A stretch of 36,768 bases of DNA from an uncultured Lysobacteraceae bacterium. Lineage in GTDB: Bacteria; Pseudomonadota; Gammaproteobacteria; Xanthomonadales; Xanthomonadaceae. The stretch covers positions 1-36,768 of the forward strand of contig CALCNV010000097.1 of assembly GCA_937897645.1 (NCBI GenBank), given 5' to 3'. The position numbers were made by a program, and so were the translations under genes. This document shows positions 8,770 to 17,188 of the stretch, piece after piece. The notes below the pieces were generated by a model. That model did not search any database. It saw only the letters and a program-made list of their open reading frames with translations, and had not been told where the DNA came from. Numbering within the stretch: position 1 is the first letter of the stretch; every line of letters starts with the position of its first letter.

Positions 8770-10841
8770 CAAAGCGCCGCCGCCAGTGCAGGATCGACCG
8801 CCACGTACGGCGTTTCCTGGTCGCTACGCTGCGGGTTGGCGCGTGCCTTGCGGATCGCGGACAGCGCATACACCAGGATGCTCAGCACCACGAACAGGAA
8901 GAGTGCAGTCAGGCCCGTGTTGACGTAGCTGTTGATCATGATCTGCTGCATCTGGTCCAGGCTCTTGGCCGGTGCGATCACCGTGCCCGTGGACAGGCCC
9001 GTGCGGTATTTCGCGGCCTGCGAAAGGAAGCCGATGGCCGGATTGGCATCGAAGATCTTGATGAAGCCAGCATAGGTCGTGCACACCAGCAACCACGCCG
9101 CTGGCAGGATGGTCACCCACGCATAGCGGTCACGCTTCATCTTGAACAACACCACCGTGCACAGCATCAGCGCGATGCCGGCCAGCATCTGGTTGGCGAT
9201 GCCGAACAGCGGCCACAGCGTATTGATGCCACCCAGCGGATCCTGCACGCCCTGGTAGAGGAAGTAACCCCACAGCGCCACGCAGCCGGCGGTGGCCACC
9301 ACATTGGCCGTCCACGATTCGGTGCGACGCAGCGAAGGCGCGAACGTGCCCAGCAGGTCCTGCAGCATGAAGCGGCCTGCACGCGTGCCCGCATCGACGG
9401 CGGTCAGGATGAAGAGTGCTTCGAACAGGATGGCGAAGTGGTACCAGAACGCCATCGTGTTCTGGCCCGGCAACACCTGGTGCAGGATCTGTGCGATGCC
9501 CACCGCCAATGTGGGTGCGCCACCGGCACGCGCGAGGATGGTGTGTTCGCCGATGTCGGCCGCCACCGCTTCCAACTCGCCCGGCGTAATCGTGAAGCCC
9601 CAACTGCTGACGGCGGTAGCAACGCTGTGCACATCGCCACCGACGAGCGCGGCAGGACTGTTCATGGCGAAGTACACGCCCGGCTCGATCACCGACGCGG
9701 CCACCAGCGCCATGATGGCGACGAAGGATTCCATCAGCATGCCGCCGTAACCAATGTAGCGCGTGTGCGACTCGCTGGCCAGCAACTTGGGCGTGGTGCC
9801 CGAGGAAATCAGTGCATGGAAACCGGAGACCGCACCGCAGGCGATGGTGATGAACAGGAACGGGAACAGGCCCCCTTTCCAGACCGGACCCATGCCGGTG
9901 CTGGCGAATTCGGTCAGCGCGGGCATTTTCATGTCCGGCATCACGACCAGGATGCCAATGGCCAACGCGATGATGGTGCCGATCTTCAGGAAGGTGGACA
10001 GGTAGTCACGTGGCGCCAGGATCAGCCACACCGGCATCACCGCGGCGACGAAGCCGTAACCCACCAGCATCCAGGTGATCTGCACGCCGGTGAAAGTGAA
10101 GGCAGGTCCCCAGGTGGGATGTGCGCCGACCTTGCCGCCCAGCCAGATGGACAGCAGCAACAGCACGATGCCGATGACCGAAATCTCGCCGATCTTGCCC
10201 GGCCGCAAGTAGCGCATGTACACGCCCATGAACATGGCGATGGGCAAGGTGGCCATGACCGTGAACATGCCCCACGGGCTTTCCGCCAGCGCCTTCACCA
10301 CGATCATCGCCAGCACCGCCAGGATGATGATCATGATCAGGAACGCACCGAACAGGGCGATGATGCCGGGAATCCTGCCCATCTCCGCGCGCACCAGGTC
10401 ACCGAGCGAGCGCCCATCGCGGCGACTGGAAATGAACAACACCATGAAGTCCTGCACCGCACCGGCCAGCACCACGCCTGAAACCAGCCACAGCAATCCG
10501 GGCAGGTAACCCATCTGCGCGGCCAGCACCGGCCCTACCAGTGGACCCGCACCGGCAATGGCGGCGAAGTGGTGGCCGAACAGCACGTGCTTGTTGGTGG
10601 GCACGAAATCCAACCCGTCGTTGTGGATCACCGCCGGCGTGGCACGCGTCGGGTCCAGCCCCATTACCTTGGTGGCGATGAACAGGCTGTAGTAACGGTA
10701 GGCCACCAGGTAGATGGACACTGCGGCGACGACAATCCACAAGGCATTGATCTGTTCGCCGCGACGCAGGGCAATCGTGCCCAGGCAGAATGCACCGAGT
10801 ACGGCAAGCGCACCCCAAGCCAGCTTCGAGAAACCCTTCAT
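8769..10841 (-). CDS. cstA: Carbon starvation protein CstA (peptide/pyruvate permease)
   Basis: A 690-residue inner-membrane permease of the CstA family with about 16-18 hydrophobic segments. Conserved stretches include HVLFGHHFAAIAGAGPLVGP near residue 90 and QDFMVLFISSRRDGRSLG. CstA relatives import pyruvate or peptides during carbon limitation. The ATG at 10841 is preceded by a strong AGGAGG with a 7-base spacer, which decides against the TTG two codons upstream. It is followed by overlapping ybdD and a strong terminator, so the two form a bicistronic operon. With the POT and OPT transporters and S9 peptidases nearby, it fits nutrient scavenging from peptides. Confidence 0.95.
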   Translation of the reverse strand: MKGFSKLAWGALAVLGAFCLGTIALRRGEQINALWIVVAAVSIYLVAYRYYSLFIATKVMGLDPTRATPAVIHNDGLDFVPTNKHVLFGHHFAAIAGAGPLVGPVLAAQMGYLPGLLWLVSGVVLAGAVQDFMVLFISSRRDGRSLGDLVRAEMGRIPGIIALFGAFLIMIIILAVLAMIVVKALAESPWGMFTVMATLPIAMFMGVYMRYLRPGKIGEISVIGIVLLLLSIWLGGKVGAHPTWGPAFTFTGVQITWMLVGYGFVAAVMPVWLILAPRDYLSTFLKIGTIIALAIGILVVMPDMKMPALTEFASTGMGPVWKGGLFPFLFITIACGAVSGFHALISSGTTPKLLASESHTRYIGYGGMLMESFVAIMALVAASVIEPGVYFAMNSPAALVGGDVHSVATAVSSWGFTITPGELEAVAADIGEHTILARAGGAPTLAVGIAQILHQVLPGQNTMAFWYHFAILFEALFILTAVDAGTRAGRFMLQDLLGTFAPSLRRTESWTANVVATAGCVALWGYFLYQGVQDPLGGINTLWPLFGIANQMLAGIALMLCTVVLFKMKRDRYAWVTILPAAWLLVCTTYAGFIKIFDANPAIGFLSQAAKYRTGLSTGTVIAPAKSLDQMQQIMINSYVNTGLTALFLFVVLSILVYALSAIRKARANPQRSDQETPYVAVDPALAAAL

Positions 10842-10931
10842 GCGCAACCCTCCTGTTCAACTGCGGGTAGCGTCCTCCGATGCGGTGAGGGGGTCAATGC
10901 GTAATCGATGATTCACTCTTCGACTTTGGTC

Positions 10932-10957
10932 GTAGGGGCGTGCTGCGATGCCGCACG
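10932..10957 (+). repeat. Degenerate single REP unit
   Basis: It has a GTAGGGGCG head followed by GTGCTGC-GAT-GCCGCAC, a 7-bp stem with one mismatch. It resembles the GTAG-headed REP hairpins of this window but with a diverged stem. It lies in the cstA-corA gap (10842-11080), which otherwise holds the cstA leader and the REP at 10979. A TTGACC at 10897-10892 (minus strand) could be a -35 element for cstA, but no good -10 follows it. Confidence 0.5.
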
Positions 10958-10978
10958 TATGTGGTGCGCACGAGCGTC

Positions 10979-11054
10979 GTAGGAGCGACGTAAGTCGCGA
11001 TGCTCTTGGTTTGTCGCTTAGAAAATGTTCCTTCGCGACTTACGTCGCTCCTAC
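10979..11054. repeat. REP element, GTAGGAGCGACG class, inverted pair
   Basis: Outer arms 10979-11000 and 11033-11054 match over 22 bp (head GTAGGAGCGACGTAAGTCGC). The central spacer is AT-richer and longer than in sister copies. It lies 26 bp after the corA stop, in the region upstream of cstA's neighbour. Confidence 0.9.
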
Positions 11055-11080
11055 ATCGCTACTACAACATTCCCGGGCGT

Positions 11081-12082
11081 CTACAGCCACTTCGCGCGCT
11101 TTAGGGCGATGTAGAGGCCGGTGCACACCGACGCGGTGATGCCGATCAGGATCCAGTAGTTCCAGCGGCCTTCCAGCTCCGGCATATTGTGGAAGTTCAT
11201 GCCGTACCAGCTGGCGATGAGCGTGGGTGCCGCCAGCAGGCCGGCCCAGCCGGCGAGTCGCTTGACGATTTCGCCCTGCGACACGGTGACCAGGGCCAGG
11301 TTGACGCTGAGCGCGGCCGTCAGCATCTCGCGCAGGGTATCGGTGGCTTCGTTCACGCGCAGCACGTGGTCCTGCACGTCGCGGAAGTACAGGCGTACTT
11401 CCTCCTGCACCAGCGGGCTTTGCGTGCGCGTGAGTTGCGACAGCACGTCCTGCAATGGCGCGACGGCCAAGCGCATCTGGGTGAGTTCGCGTTTCAATTC
11501 GTACAACCTGACCACGGTCTGGCGGCGGAAGGTGTCGGCGAAGATGTCCTTTTCCAGCAGGTCCAGCTTGTCGTTGAATTCCTTCACGATGGGACGGTAG
11601 TTGTCGACGATGAAGTCCAGCACAGCGTACAGGCCGTAGGACGGTCCCAGCACCAGCAGTTCGGGCTCGCGCTCCACGCGTTCGCGCACCGGCGCATACG
11701 ACAGCGAAGCGCCATGGCGCACGGTGATGAGGTAGCGCGGCCCGACGAACGCATGGGTTTCGCCGTACTTTATTTTTTCGTCCACCACCTGCGCGGTATG
11801 CATCACCGCGAACATGGAGTTGCCGTAGGCTTCCAGCTTGGGGCGCTGGTGCGCGTTCTGCGCGTCTTCGATGGCCAGGTCGTGCAGGCCGAACTCCTCC
11901 TGCAGTTTTTCCAGCACGGAATCTTCAGGCTCATACAGGCCGACCCAGACGAAGCCGCCGTCGTCCTTCGCCAGCACGTCGCTGATCGCATCCAGGGTGA
12001 TGTCGTGGCGCGCGCCGTCCTTGTCGTACAGCACGCAGTTGATGACGCAGGAAGGCAGCTGGGAGGTGGCGGTATCGTTCAT
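11081..12082 (-). CDS. corA: CorA family magnesium/cobalt channel
   Basis: A 333-residue CorA-type channel for Mg2+ (and Co2+ or Ni2+) across the inner membrane. It has a long acidic and helical cytosolic domain, then two C-terminal membrane helices. The signature YGMNFHNMPE sits between them, with GMN at about residues 294-296, and the protein ends in the basic KRAKWL. The ATG at 12082 has AGGA eight bases upstream and gives MNDTATSQ; the 14-codon upstream extension has no support. It stands alone, 96 bp after the SCO1 gene of the denitrification island, with a REP downstream. Confidence 0.94.
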   Translation of the reverse strand: MNDTATSQLPSCVINCVLYDKDGARHDITLDAISDVLAKDDGGFVWVGLYEPEDSVLEKLQEEFGLHDLAIEDAQNAHQRPKLEAYGNSMFAVMHTAQVVDEKIKYGETHAFVGPRYLITVRHGASLSYAPVRERVEREPELLVLGPSYGLYAVLDFIVDNYRPIVKEFNDKLDLLEKDIFADTFRRQTVVRLYELKRELTQMRLAVAPLQDVLSQLTRTQSPLVQEEVRLYFRDVQDHVLRVNEATDTLREMLTAALSVNLALVTVSQGEIVKRLAGWAGLLAAPTLIASWYGMNFHNMPELEGRWNYWILIGITASVCTGLYIALKRAKWL

Positions 12083-12178
12083 GCCGGGCATCCTGCCCCA
12101 GTCCAAGGCAAGGCGGCAAGTCATTGCGTGCGCAAGGGCTCCGTTGATGCCCTGTGCATCGGGCTTCCCGCGCTTACG

Positions 12179-12778
12179 TCACTTGCGCGCTGTCCGCAGG
12201 CTGTCACGCACCTGCTGGATGAACTCGGGATCGGGCTGGGTGCCCATCTGCTCGGTCCGGGCCAGGATGCGGCCTTCGCCGTCCAGCAGTACCAGCGCAC
12301 TGGTGTGGTTGAACTCGCCGTCGGCAAGCGCGCGGTAGCGGATGCCCAGCACACCCGCGACTTCACGCACGTCGCCAGGGCGCGGACTTGCCAGCGTCCA
12401 GCGTGCGGGATCGAGCTTGCGCTTGTTGGCCACGGTAAGCAGCGCGGCGGGTGTGTCCCGCTTCGGATCCATGCTGACCAGCAGGATGCCGAGCCGCTGC
12501 TGCTCGGTGGGTGTCAGCTGTTTCTCGATCGCCTTTCCGCTGTCCACGATCAACGGGCAGATGTACTGGCACGAGGTGTAGAACATGGAGACCAGCTGCA
12601 CCTTGCCGCGTTTACTGCTCCAGTCGAAGGCCTTGCCATGCTGGTCGATCAGATGCACCGGCAACTGGTACACGGAGTCGCGGGGAAGTGGTGCCTGCCC
12701 GGGGGCTGCGATTGCTCCCGCAGATAGCAGTCCCACGGACAGCATCAGTGCAAACAGCGTGCCCATCATTGGTTTCAT
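12179..12778 (-). CDS. SCO1/SenC family copper-delivery protein
   Basis: An exported 199-residue thioredoxin-fold protein of the SCO1/SenC/PrrC family, known for copper insertion into respiratory copper enzymes. A signal peptide (MKPMMGTLFALMLSVGLLSAGAIA) precedes the domain. The copper site is visible as the CxxxC in SCQYICP plus the distal His in NHTSA. The ATG overlaps the nirV stop (ATGA), so it is the last gene of nirK-nirV-SCO1. That context suggests it loads copper into NirK rather than cytochrome oxidase; this is inference. The open frame upstream to 13282 is only the antiparallel shadow of nirV. Confidence 0.9.
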   Translation of the reverse strand: MKPMMGTLFALMLSVGLLSAGAIAAPGQAPLPRDSVYQLPVHLIDQHGKAFDWSSKRGKVQLVSMFYTSCQYICPLIVDSGKAIEKQLTPTEQQRLGILLVSMDPKRDTPAALLTVANKRKLDPARWTLASPRPGDVREVAGVLGIRYRALADGEFNHTSALVLLDGEGRILARTEQMGTQPDPEFIQQVRDSLRTARK

Positions 12779-13545
12779 TCCAGGTCCTTTGCGCAGCGGA
12801 AGCCCAGGTTGGTGGTGGTGTCTGCGGCATTCAGCGAAGACAGCATCGCCACGCGCATCAGCACCGCATAGTTGTCGCGGTCGTCCATCGACAGCGCGCC
12901 CGCGCCGCAGAACTTCGCATTGTCGGCATCGCCCTGGTCGCGGTTGTCGGCGCTGACCAGCAGCGAGGAAAAGTCCTCGGTCCATTCCCAGACCAGCCCA
13001 TGCAGGTCCTGCACGCCATACGCGTTGGGCGTCTGCAATCCGGCGCGCGGAAGTGCCTGGTTGGAGGGACGTGAGTACCAGCGCAGGATGCGTTCGCGCC
13101 AGGCCGGGTCGCTGCGTGCGTCGCGCCGGGTCTCGTCGGCGGCGGCGGCGTATTCCCATTCGTCCCAACTGGGCAGGCGCGCGCCCTGCGCCTTGCAGTA
13201 GGCCTGTGCGGCGAACCAGCTGATCTGCACGACGGGTTGTTGTGGCAATGCGGTGTTGCCTAGCTTGTCGGCAGCAACCCAATGCGAGAGATAGCGCGGT
13301 TCGGCGAACACCCGCCCCACGCGGTCACGTCGCCATTGCGGATGGGCTTGCACGAACGCAAGGAACTCGGCGTTGGTCACCGGCTTGCGCATCAATGCGA
13401 ACGGGGCGATGCGGGTGTCGCCCTTGCGGTCTTCGTACTTCAGCGCAGTGCGGAACTTGCCGGCGGGCAAGTCCACGTACCCGCCACCGCCCGCCGCGAG
13501 GCTGGCGATGGGGAGCAGCAGCAACAGGGCCAGGATGCGACGCAT
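12775..13545 (-). CDS. nirV: NirV-like formylglycine-generating-enzyme family protein
   Basis: An exported 256-residue protein of the SUMF1/FGE-sulfatase fold. The signal peptide is MRRILALLLLLPIASLAAG. Family landmarks follow: MRKPVTNAEFLAFVQAHPQW, PVVQISWFAAQAYCKAQGARLPSWDEWEYA, NAYGVQDLHGLVWEWTEDF and the terminal NLGFRCAKD. Proteins of this type are called NirV when encoded after nirK; their role in nitrite reductase maturation is not settled. The start is 3 bp after the nirK stop, and the end overlaps the SCO1 start by 4 bp. FGE activity is not implied, since the catalytic Cys pattern cannot be confirmed here. Confidence 0.88.
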   Translation of the reverse strand: MRRILALLLLLPIASLAAGGGGYVDLPAGKFRTALKYEDRKGDTRIAPFALMRKPVTNAEFLAFVQAHPQWRRDRVGRVFAEPRYLSHWVAADKLGNTALPQQPVVQISWFAAQAYCKAQGARLPSWDEWEYAAAADETRRDARSDPAWRERILRWYSRPSNQALPRAGLQTPNAYGVQDLHGLVWEWTEDFSSLLVSADNRDQGDADNAKFCGAGALSMDDRDNYAVLMRVAMLSSLNAADTTTNLGFRCAKDLE

Positions 13546-13548
13546 GCA

Positions 13549-15069
13549 TCAATGGCCTTCGGAGGCGTTGGCCGGTTTCGTTTTGCGGATCTCCGCAGCT
13601 TCTTCCTTGCTGATCCTGCCGCCCGGGTTGCCCCAGCTGTTGAGGATGTAGGTCGCGATATTCGCCACTTCATCATCGGTCAACTGGCTCATCGGCGGCA
13701 TGATGGAGTTGTAGTCCACGCCGTTGACTTTCACCGGTCCTTGCAGGCCATGCAGGATCACGTTGGGCAGGCGCGTTTTGTCGGCGGCGATGTAGTCCGA
13801 CTTGGCCAGTGGCGGGAACACGCCGGCCATGCCCTTGCCGTCCGGCTGGTGGCAGGTGGAGCAGGTGCCGGCGAACAATGCCTTGCCTGCCTCGATCTGG
13901 TCGGCCTGGGTCAATGCACCGGCATCCGCCGCCTTCGCCGCCGAGGCGACAGCGGCCATGTTGGGCTGCGCACGGTCACCAAGGTAGACGTAATCCACTT
14001 CCTTGCCCGAGTAGATCTCCTTCCGCTCCGCACCTTCCGCCTTGAGGATGCCAAGCGCACCCTTGTTGAATGCGCGGAACAGGCTGTGGTCGACCAGCAC
14101 GTAGCTGCCGGGTATTTCCACATGGAATTCCATCATCGCCGCGCCGCCCGCCGGGATCAGCGTGGTCTGCACGTTTTCCTGGAACTTCGTGCCGCCCTCG
14201 AACCAGACCTTGTCGAAGATCTCGCCGATCACATGGAAGCTCGACACCAGATTCGGTCCACCGTTACCGACGAACAGGCGCACGGTTTCGCCGGTGTTCG
14301 CCTTCAGTGCCTTGTCGCCCGTGAGTGCGCCGTCGCTGCCGTTGAACAGCACGTAGGTCGGGTTCTCGTCGATCGCCTTTTCCATGTCGAACGGCTGCAG
14401 GCCCTTCTCGCGGTACTTGCCGGCGGTATAGAAATCGCCCTGCATGACGTAATACTCCTTGTCGACCGGCGTCAATCCTTCCGGCGGTTCGATCAGGATC
14501 AGTCCGTACATGCCGTTGGCCACGTGCATGCCGACCGGCGCGGTGGCGCAGTGGTAGACGTACAGGCCGGCGTTGAGTGCCTTGAAGGTGAAGCGCGACG
14601 AGTGGCCGGGCGCGGTGAAACTGGAAGCCGCACCGCCGCCGGGGCCGGTGACGCTGTGCAGGTCGATGTTATGCGGCATCTTGGATTCGGGCATGTTGCG
14701 CAGGTGGAATTCCACCGTGTCGCCCTGGCGCACGCGGATGAAGCTGCCGGGCACGGTGCCGCCAAAAGTCCAGAACGTATAGGTCACGCCTTCTGAAATC
14801 TCCATCTCCTTTTCCACCACGTCCAGCTTGACGACCACCTTGGCCGGCGCTGTGCGGCCGGTTGCGGGCGGAACCATCGGGGGCGAGGTCAGGATGGCGT
14901 CGATGGGCGCGCCCTGCGGCGGACCGAAATCGCCGTTGGACGATCCACCGTGCAGGCGCGTTGCGGATTTGTCCGTCGTTGCCGCGTCGTCCGGGCTGCC
15001 TTTGCAACCCGACAGCAGCGCGAGTACGACCATGGAGGCCATGGCCAAGTGAAGTGTGGCTCGTTTCAT
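13549..15069 (-). CDS. nirK: Copper nitrite reductase NirK (class II) with C-terminal cytochrome c domain
   Basis: This enzyme reduces nitrite to nitric oxide in the cell envelope. The 506-residue protein begins with a lipoprotein signal (LLSGC, lipid-modified Cys22) and a low-complexity linker. Two cupredoxin domains follow, then a cytochrome c domain from about residue 385. Type 1 copper ligands are His133, Cys174, His182 and Met187. Type 2 ligands are His138, His173 and His328. Asp136 and His279 match the catalytic pair. The Cys-to-His spacing in YHCATAPVGMH is that of class II (AniA-like) enzymes. Heme attaches at CSTCH (403-407), with Met457 or Met460 as likely axial ligand. The ATG at 15069 gives the signal sequence; the upstream extension contains the Fnr box and is rejected. 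Confidence 0.96.
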   Translation of the reverse strand: MKRATLHLAMASMVVLALLSGCKGSPDDAATTDKSATRLHGGSSNGDFGPPQGAPIDAILTSPPMVPPATGRTAPAKVVVKLDVVEKEMEISEGVTYTFWTFGGTVPGSFIRVRQGDTVEFHLRNMPESKMPHNIDLHSVTGPGGGAASSFTAPGHSSRFTFKALNAGLYVYHCATAPVGMHVANGMYGLILIEPPEGLTPVDKEYYVMQGDFYTAGKYREKGLQPFDMEKAIDENPTYVLFNGSDGALTGDKALKANTGETVRLFVGNGGPNLVSSFHVIGEIFDKVWFEGGTKFQENVQTTLIPAGGAAMMEFHVEIPGSYVLVDHSLFRAFNKGALGILKAEGAERKEIYSGKEVDYVYLGDRAQPNMAAVASAAKAADAGALTQADQIEAGKALFAGTCSTCHQPDGKGMAGVFPPLAKSDYIAADKTRLPNVILHGLQGPVKVNGVDYNSIMPPMSQLTDDEVANIATYILNSWGNPGGRISKEEAAEIRKTKPANASEGH

Positions 15070-15142
15070 CGCCTTGCGTCCTCTGGGTGGACCGGCTTTC
15101 CGGCTTTCCAGTGCATGCTGGGCCGCGCTGGTGCTGTGCGCC

Positions 15143-15156
15143 TTGACGCAGGTCAA
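15143..15156 (-). promoter_or_regulatory. Fnr/Dnr-type box upstream of nirK
   Basis: A perfect palindrome TTGAC-N4-GTCAA is centred at 15149.5, 80 bp before the nirK ATG. A -41.5 class II geometry would start transcription near 15108, with CAGCAT at 15120-15115 as a weak -10. The local Fnr-family gene is a natural candidate regulator. Confidence 0.75.
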
Positions 15157-15285
15157 CCGCTTGCGAAAAAAGCCATGCCGAAGACAGGCAGTCGATTGCT
15201 CAATGCATCAGGCATGCGGCCTAGCAACAGTGCCGCTCCCACAATCCATGGGCTGGATCAACAGGCATGCTTTCGTTGCCCTGGG

Positions 15286-15687
15286 TCATGCCGCCAGGGC
15301 GTGGAATATCCCCAGCGGATGGTGGCTGCGCGCGATCGTCAGCATCCAGGCATAGGTCAGCAAGGCAAGCACATAGAAGACTGCACGCATGCGCGGGCTG
15401 CGCGCGCGTTTCAAGGCCAGCGTGCCGAGCACGATGTAGAGGCAGAGCAGGGTGATCTTCATCGCCAGCCAGCCGTTGGCGAACATCGACGCTGGCAGCA
15501 TCGTCAGCAGCATCAGCGCGGCGGTCAGCAACGTGGTGTCGATGGCATAGCTGGCGATGCGCACGGGCATGGCCATCGGCCAGCGTGCGGCGAGCAGTAC
15601 GCCCACGCCGCGCAGTGCGAACAGGGCGCCGCTCAGCAGCACCATCCACACGTGGAAGGATTTGATCTGCGGATAGAATTCGATCAT
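15286..15687 (-). CDS. SirB2-like small integral membrane protein
   Basis: A 133-residue inner-membrane protein with four hydrophobic segments, resembling the SirB2 (invasion gene expression up-regulator) family, which has no known biochemical function. The N-terminal MIEFYPQIKSFHVWMVLLSG and the final IARSHHPLGIFHAL, with spaced His residues, fit that family and could suggest a heme or copper link. The ATG at 15687 starts 13 bp after the nnrS stop and has GAAGG ten bases upstream. It ends the qNor/nnrS gene run and lies upstream of the nirK promoter. A role in nitric oxide or heme metabolism is inferred only from neighbours. Confidence 0.75.
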   Translation of the reverse strand: MIEFYPQIKSFHVWMVLLSGALFALRGVGVLLAARWPMAMPVRIASYAIDTTLLTAALMLLTMLPASMFANGWLAMKITLLCLYIVLGTLALKRARSPRMRAVFYVLALLTYAWMLTIARSHHPLGIFHALAA

Positions 15688-15700
15688 CGCGGGCGAACCT

Positions 15701-16909
15701 TCATCCAGGCCTCCCATCCACGCGCGGTGACAGGTAGATGCCACCTATCCGCATCACCCACGGCAGGAATGCCAGCAACCATCCTGCGGCCGCCGCGGCC
15801 TGCCACGCCATCGGGTCCGGCGCCAGTTCCGCCACCACACGCATCACTGCAACGGTCTGGATGGCGACGAATGCAAACCACGCAGCGGCAGGAAGCTGCA
15901 GCGGCCGCCCGGAATGTCCCTGCGTCACCCGCGTCACCATGGCCACCAGCACGCTGCCGAAGAAGCCGATGAACAATGCGTGCGCGGGTGCGCGTCCCAG
16001 CCAGAAAACGCCGGTCATCAGGTACGCGATGCTTTGCGACAGATAGAGCGCGAAGGCCAGTGGCAACCAGGCCAGCCCCACGAACAGCACGGCGAGCAGG
16101 GCAGGGTGTGGCTGGCGCGGCCACCACTTCCAGCACAGTGCAGCCGTCATCGCCAGCAAGGGCAGGTCGGCAAGCCACAGCCAGCGATAGGCGTGGACCA
16201 GTTCCAACCCAAGGTGCAACAACGCCAGCGGCCAGAACATCGCCAGCACCCACATCGGTCGCCATGCCTGGTAACCCGGTACCGCGCTGGCCGCAAAGAA
16301 CGGGAACATGCGGTGCGCGACCGTGAAATACACGGGCAACAGGAAACCGAAGCTGCCGATCTTGATGCTGGCGAACATCCACAGCGGTGATCCGCCCAGC
16401 ACGAACACCGTCCAGGCAAGCAACCCCGCGAATCCCACGACCAGGGCAGCCAGGCACGAACGTGCGTGCCAGGTGGTGCCTGATTCCCGCCACAGCAACG
16501 GCGCAAGCGCGGACAGCCCGGCAACCCAACCCAACAGCGTAAGCAGTACGCCGGCCGCAACGCCGTGTGGCCAGCCCAGTGCACCCAGCAACGTGGCGAC
16601 CTGCCCGCCGAAGAGTCCCATGCCGACGGGGAGGTAGCGACTGCGCGCAATCTCCGGCTGTGCCGTCCATTTGGGGAATACCGTCAGCAGGAAGCCGAAG
16701 ATGAAACTCGGCAGCATCTGGTACTGCATGACATAGGCGTGCAGCCAGCCGGCATAAGGCGAAGGCTGCGGCATGGCGAACACCTGCCAGCGCGCGGCCA
16801 CCAGCCATGCCGCCCACCACAGCATTGCCAGCAGCAGGTTGCTGGCGCCCACGAAGAACATCAGCCGGTGCGGTGCACTTGCCAGCAGGCGAGTCGACGG
16901 GCCTGCCAT
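15701..16909 (-). CDS. nnrS: NnrS family membrane protein
   Basis: A 402-residue protein with about 12 hydrophobic segments, belonging to the NnrS family. NnrS is a heme- and copper-containing membrane protein that relieves nitrosative stress in denitrifiers. The family opening RLLASAPHRLMFFVGASNLL is present, along with several membrane His residues (HAYVMQYQMLPSFIFGFLLTV, AHRMFPFF, HALFIGFFGSV). The ATG at 16909 lies 4 bp after the preceding stop. A GTG four codons upstream would overlap that gene and lacks a ribosome site. It sits between the qNor region and nirK, both NO-linked. The Fnr box before qNor may drive it by read-through. Confidence 0.92.
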   Translation of the reverse strand: MAGPSTRLLASAPHRLMFFVGASNLLLAMLWWAAWLVAARWQVFAMPQPSPYAGWLHAYVMQYQMLPSFIFGFLLTVFPKWTAQPEIARSRYLPVGMGLFGGQVATLLGALGWPHGVAAGVLLTLLGWVAGLSALAPLLWRESGTTWHARSCLAALVVGFAGLLAWTVFVLGGSPLWMFASIKIGSFGFLLPVYFTVAHRMFPFFAASAVPGYQAWRPMWVLAMFWPLALLHLGLELVHAYRWLWLADLPLLAMTAALCWKWWPRQPHPALLAVLFVGLAWLPLAFALYLSQSIAYLMTGVFWLGRAPAHALFIGFFGSVLVAMVTRVTQGHSGRPLQLPAAAWFAFVAIQTVAVMRVVAELAPDPMAWQAAAAAGWLLAFLPWVMRIGGIYLSPRVDGRPG

Positions 16910-16913
16910 CGTT

Positions 16914-17150
16914 TCAGCCACCGCAGCCGCCGCAGCATTGCGAGGGCAGGCGGACCAGTTGTTCGGCCATGGCCGCTACGCCGGCCTGGCGAAGGCAGGC
17001 AATCAGTTCCGCCTCGGTTGCCACCGACGAGATCCGGACAAGGGATTTGGAGGCATCGAAATCAACGACCGCGGCGGGATCAAGTCCTGCGATGGCCTGC
17101 ACGATTGCGTTGATGTTTGAGCTGCCGTGGTTGCCAAGTGTGTAGTGCAT
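16914..17150 (-). CDS. Small HMA-like protein without the CxxC site, Cys-rich tail
   Basis: A 78-residue soluble protein that I do not recognise by name. Its spacing (GNHGSSNINAIVQAIAG, then PAAVVDFDASKSLVRI, then TEAELIACLRQAGV) follows the beta-alpha-beta-beta-alpha-beta layout of heavy-metal-associated (HMA) domains. The usual metal-binding CxxC loop is replaced by NHGSSN, and the protein ends in SQCCGGCGG, which offers three cysteines. It lies between qNor and nnrS, 4 bp before nnrS, so it is probably co-transcribed and may handle copper or nitrosative stress (inference). There is no clear ribosome-binding site at the ATG. The fold is a pattern judgement and needs a profile search. Confidence 0.7.
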   Translation of the reverse strand: MHYTLGNHGSSNINAIVQAIAGLDPAAVVDFDASKSLVRISSVATEAELIACLRQAGVAAMAEQLVRLPSQCCGGCGG

Positions 17151-17188
17151 GCGGGGAATACTCGTGTTTGATGGATGCTGGAGATGGG

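Noticed and set aside
8580..10481. 633-codon plus-strand open frame
   Set aside because: It is antisense to cstA and ybdD, is low-complexity (His/Gln/Arg-rich) and lacks family motifs; it is a high-GC shadow frame.
12083..12178. Terminator between SCO1 and corA
   Set aside because: Only a 5-bp stem (GATGC/GCATC near 12145-12159) without a U-run is visible; too weak to call.
15070..15156. Longer NirK start at 15156
   Set aside because: The extension has no signal peptide and contains the Fnr box; the ATG at 15069 gives a proper lipoprotein signal.
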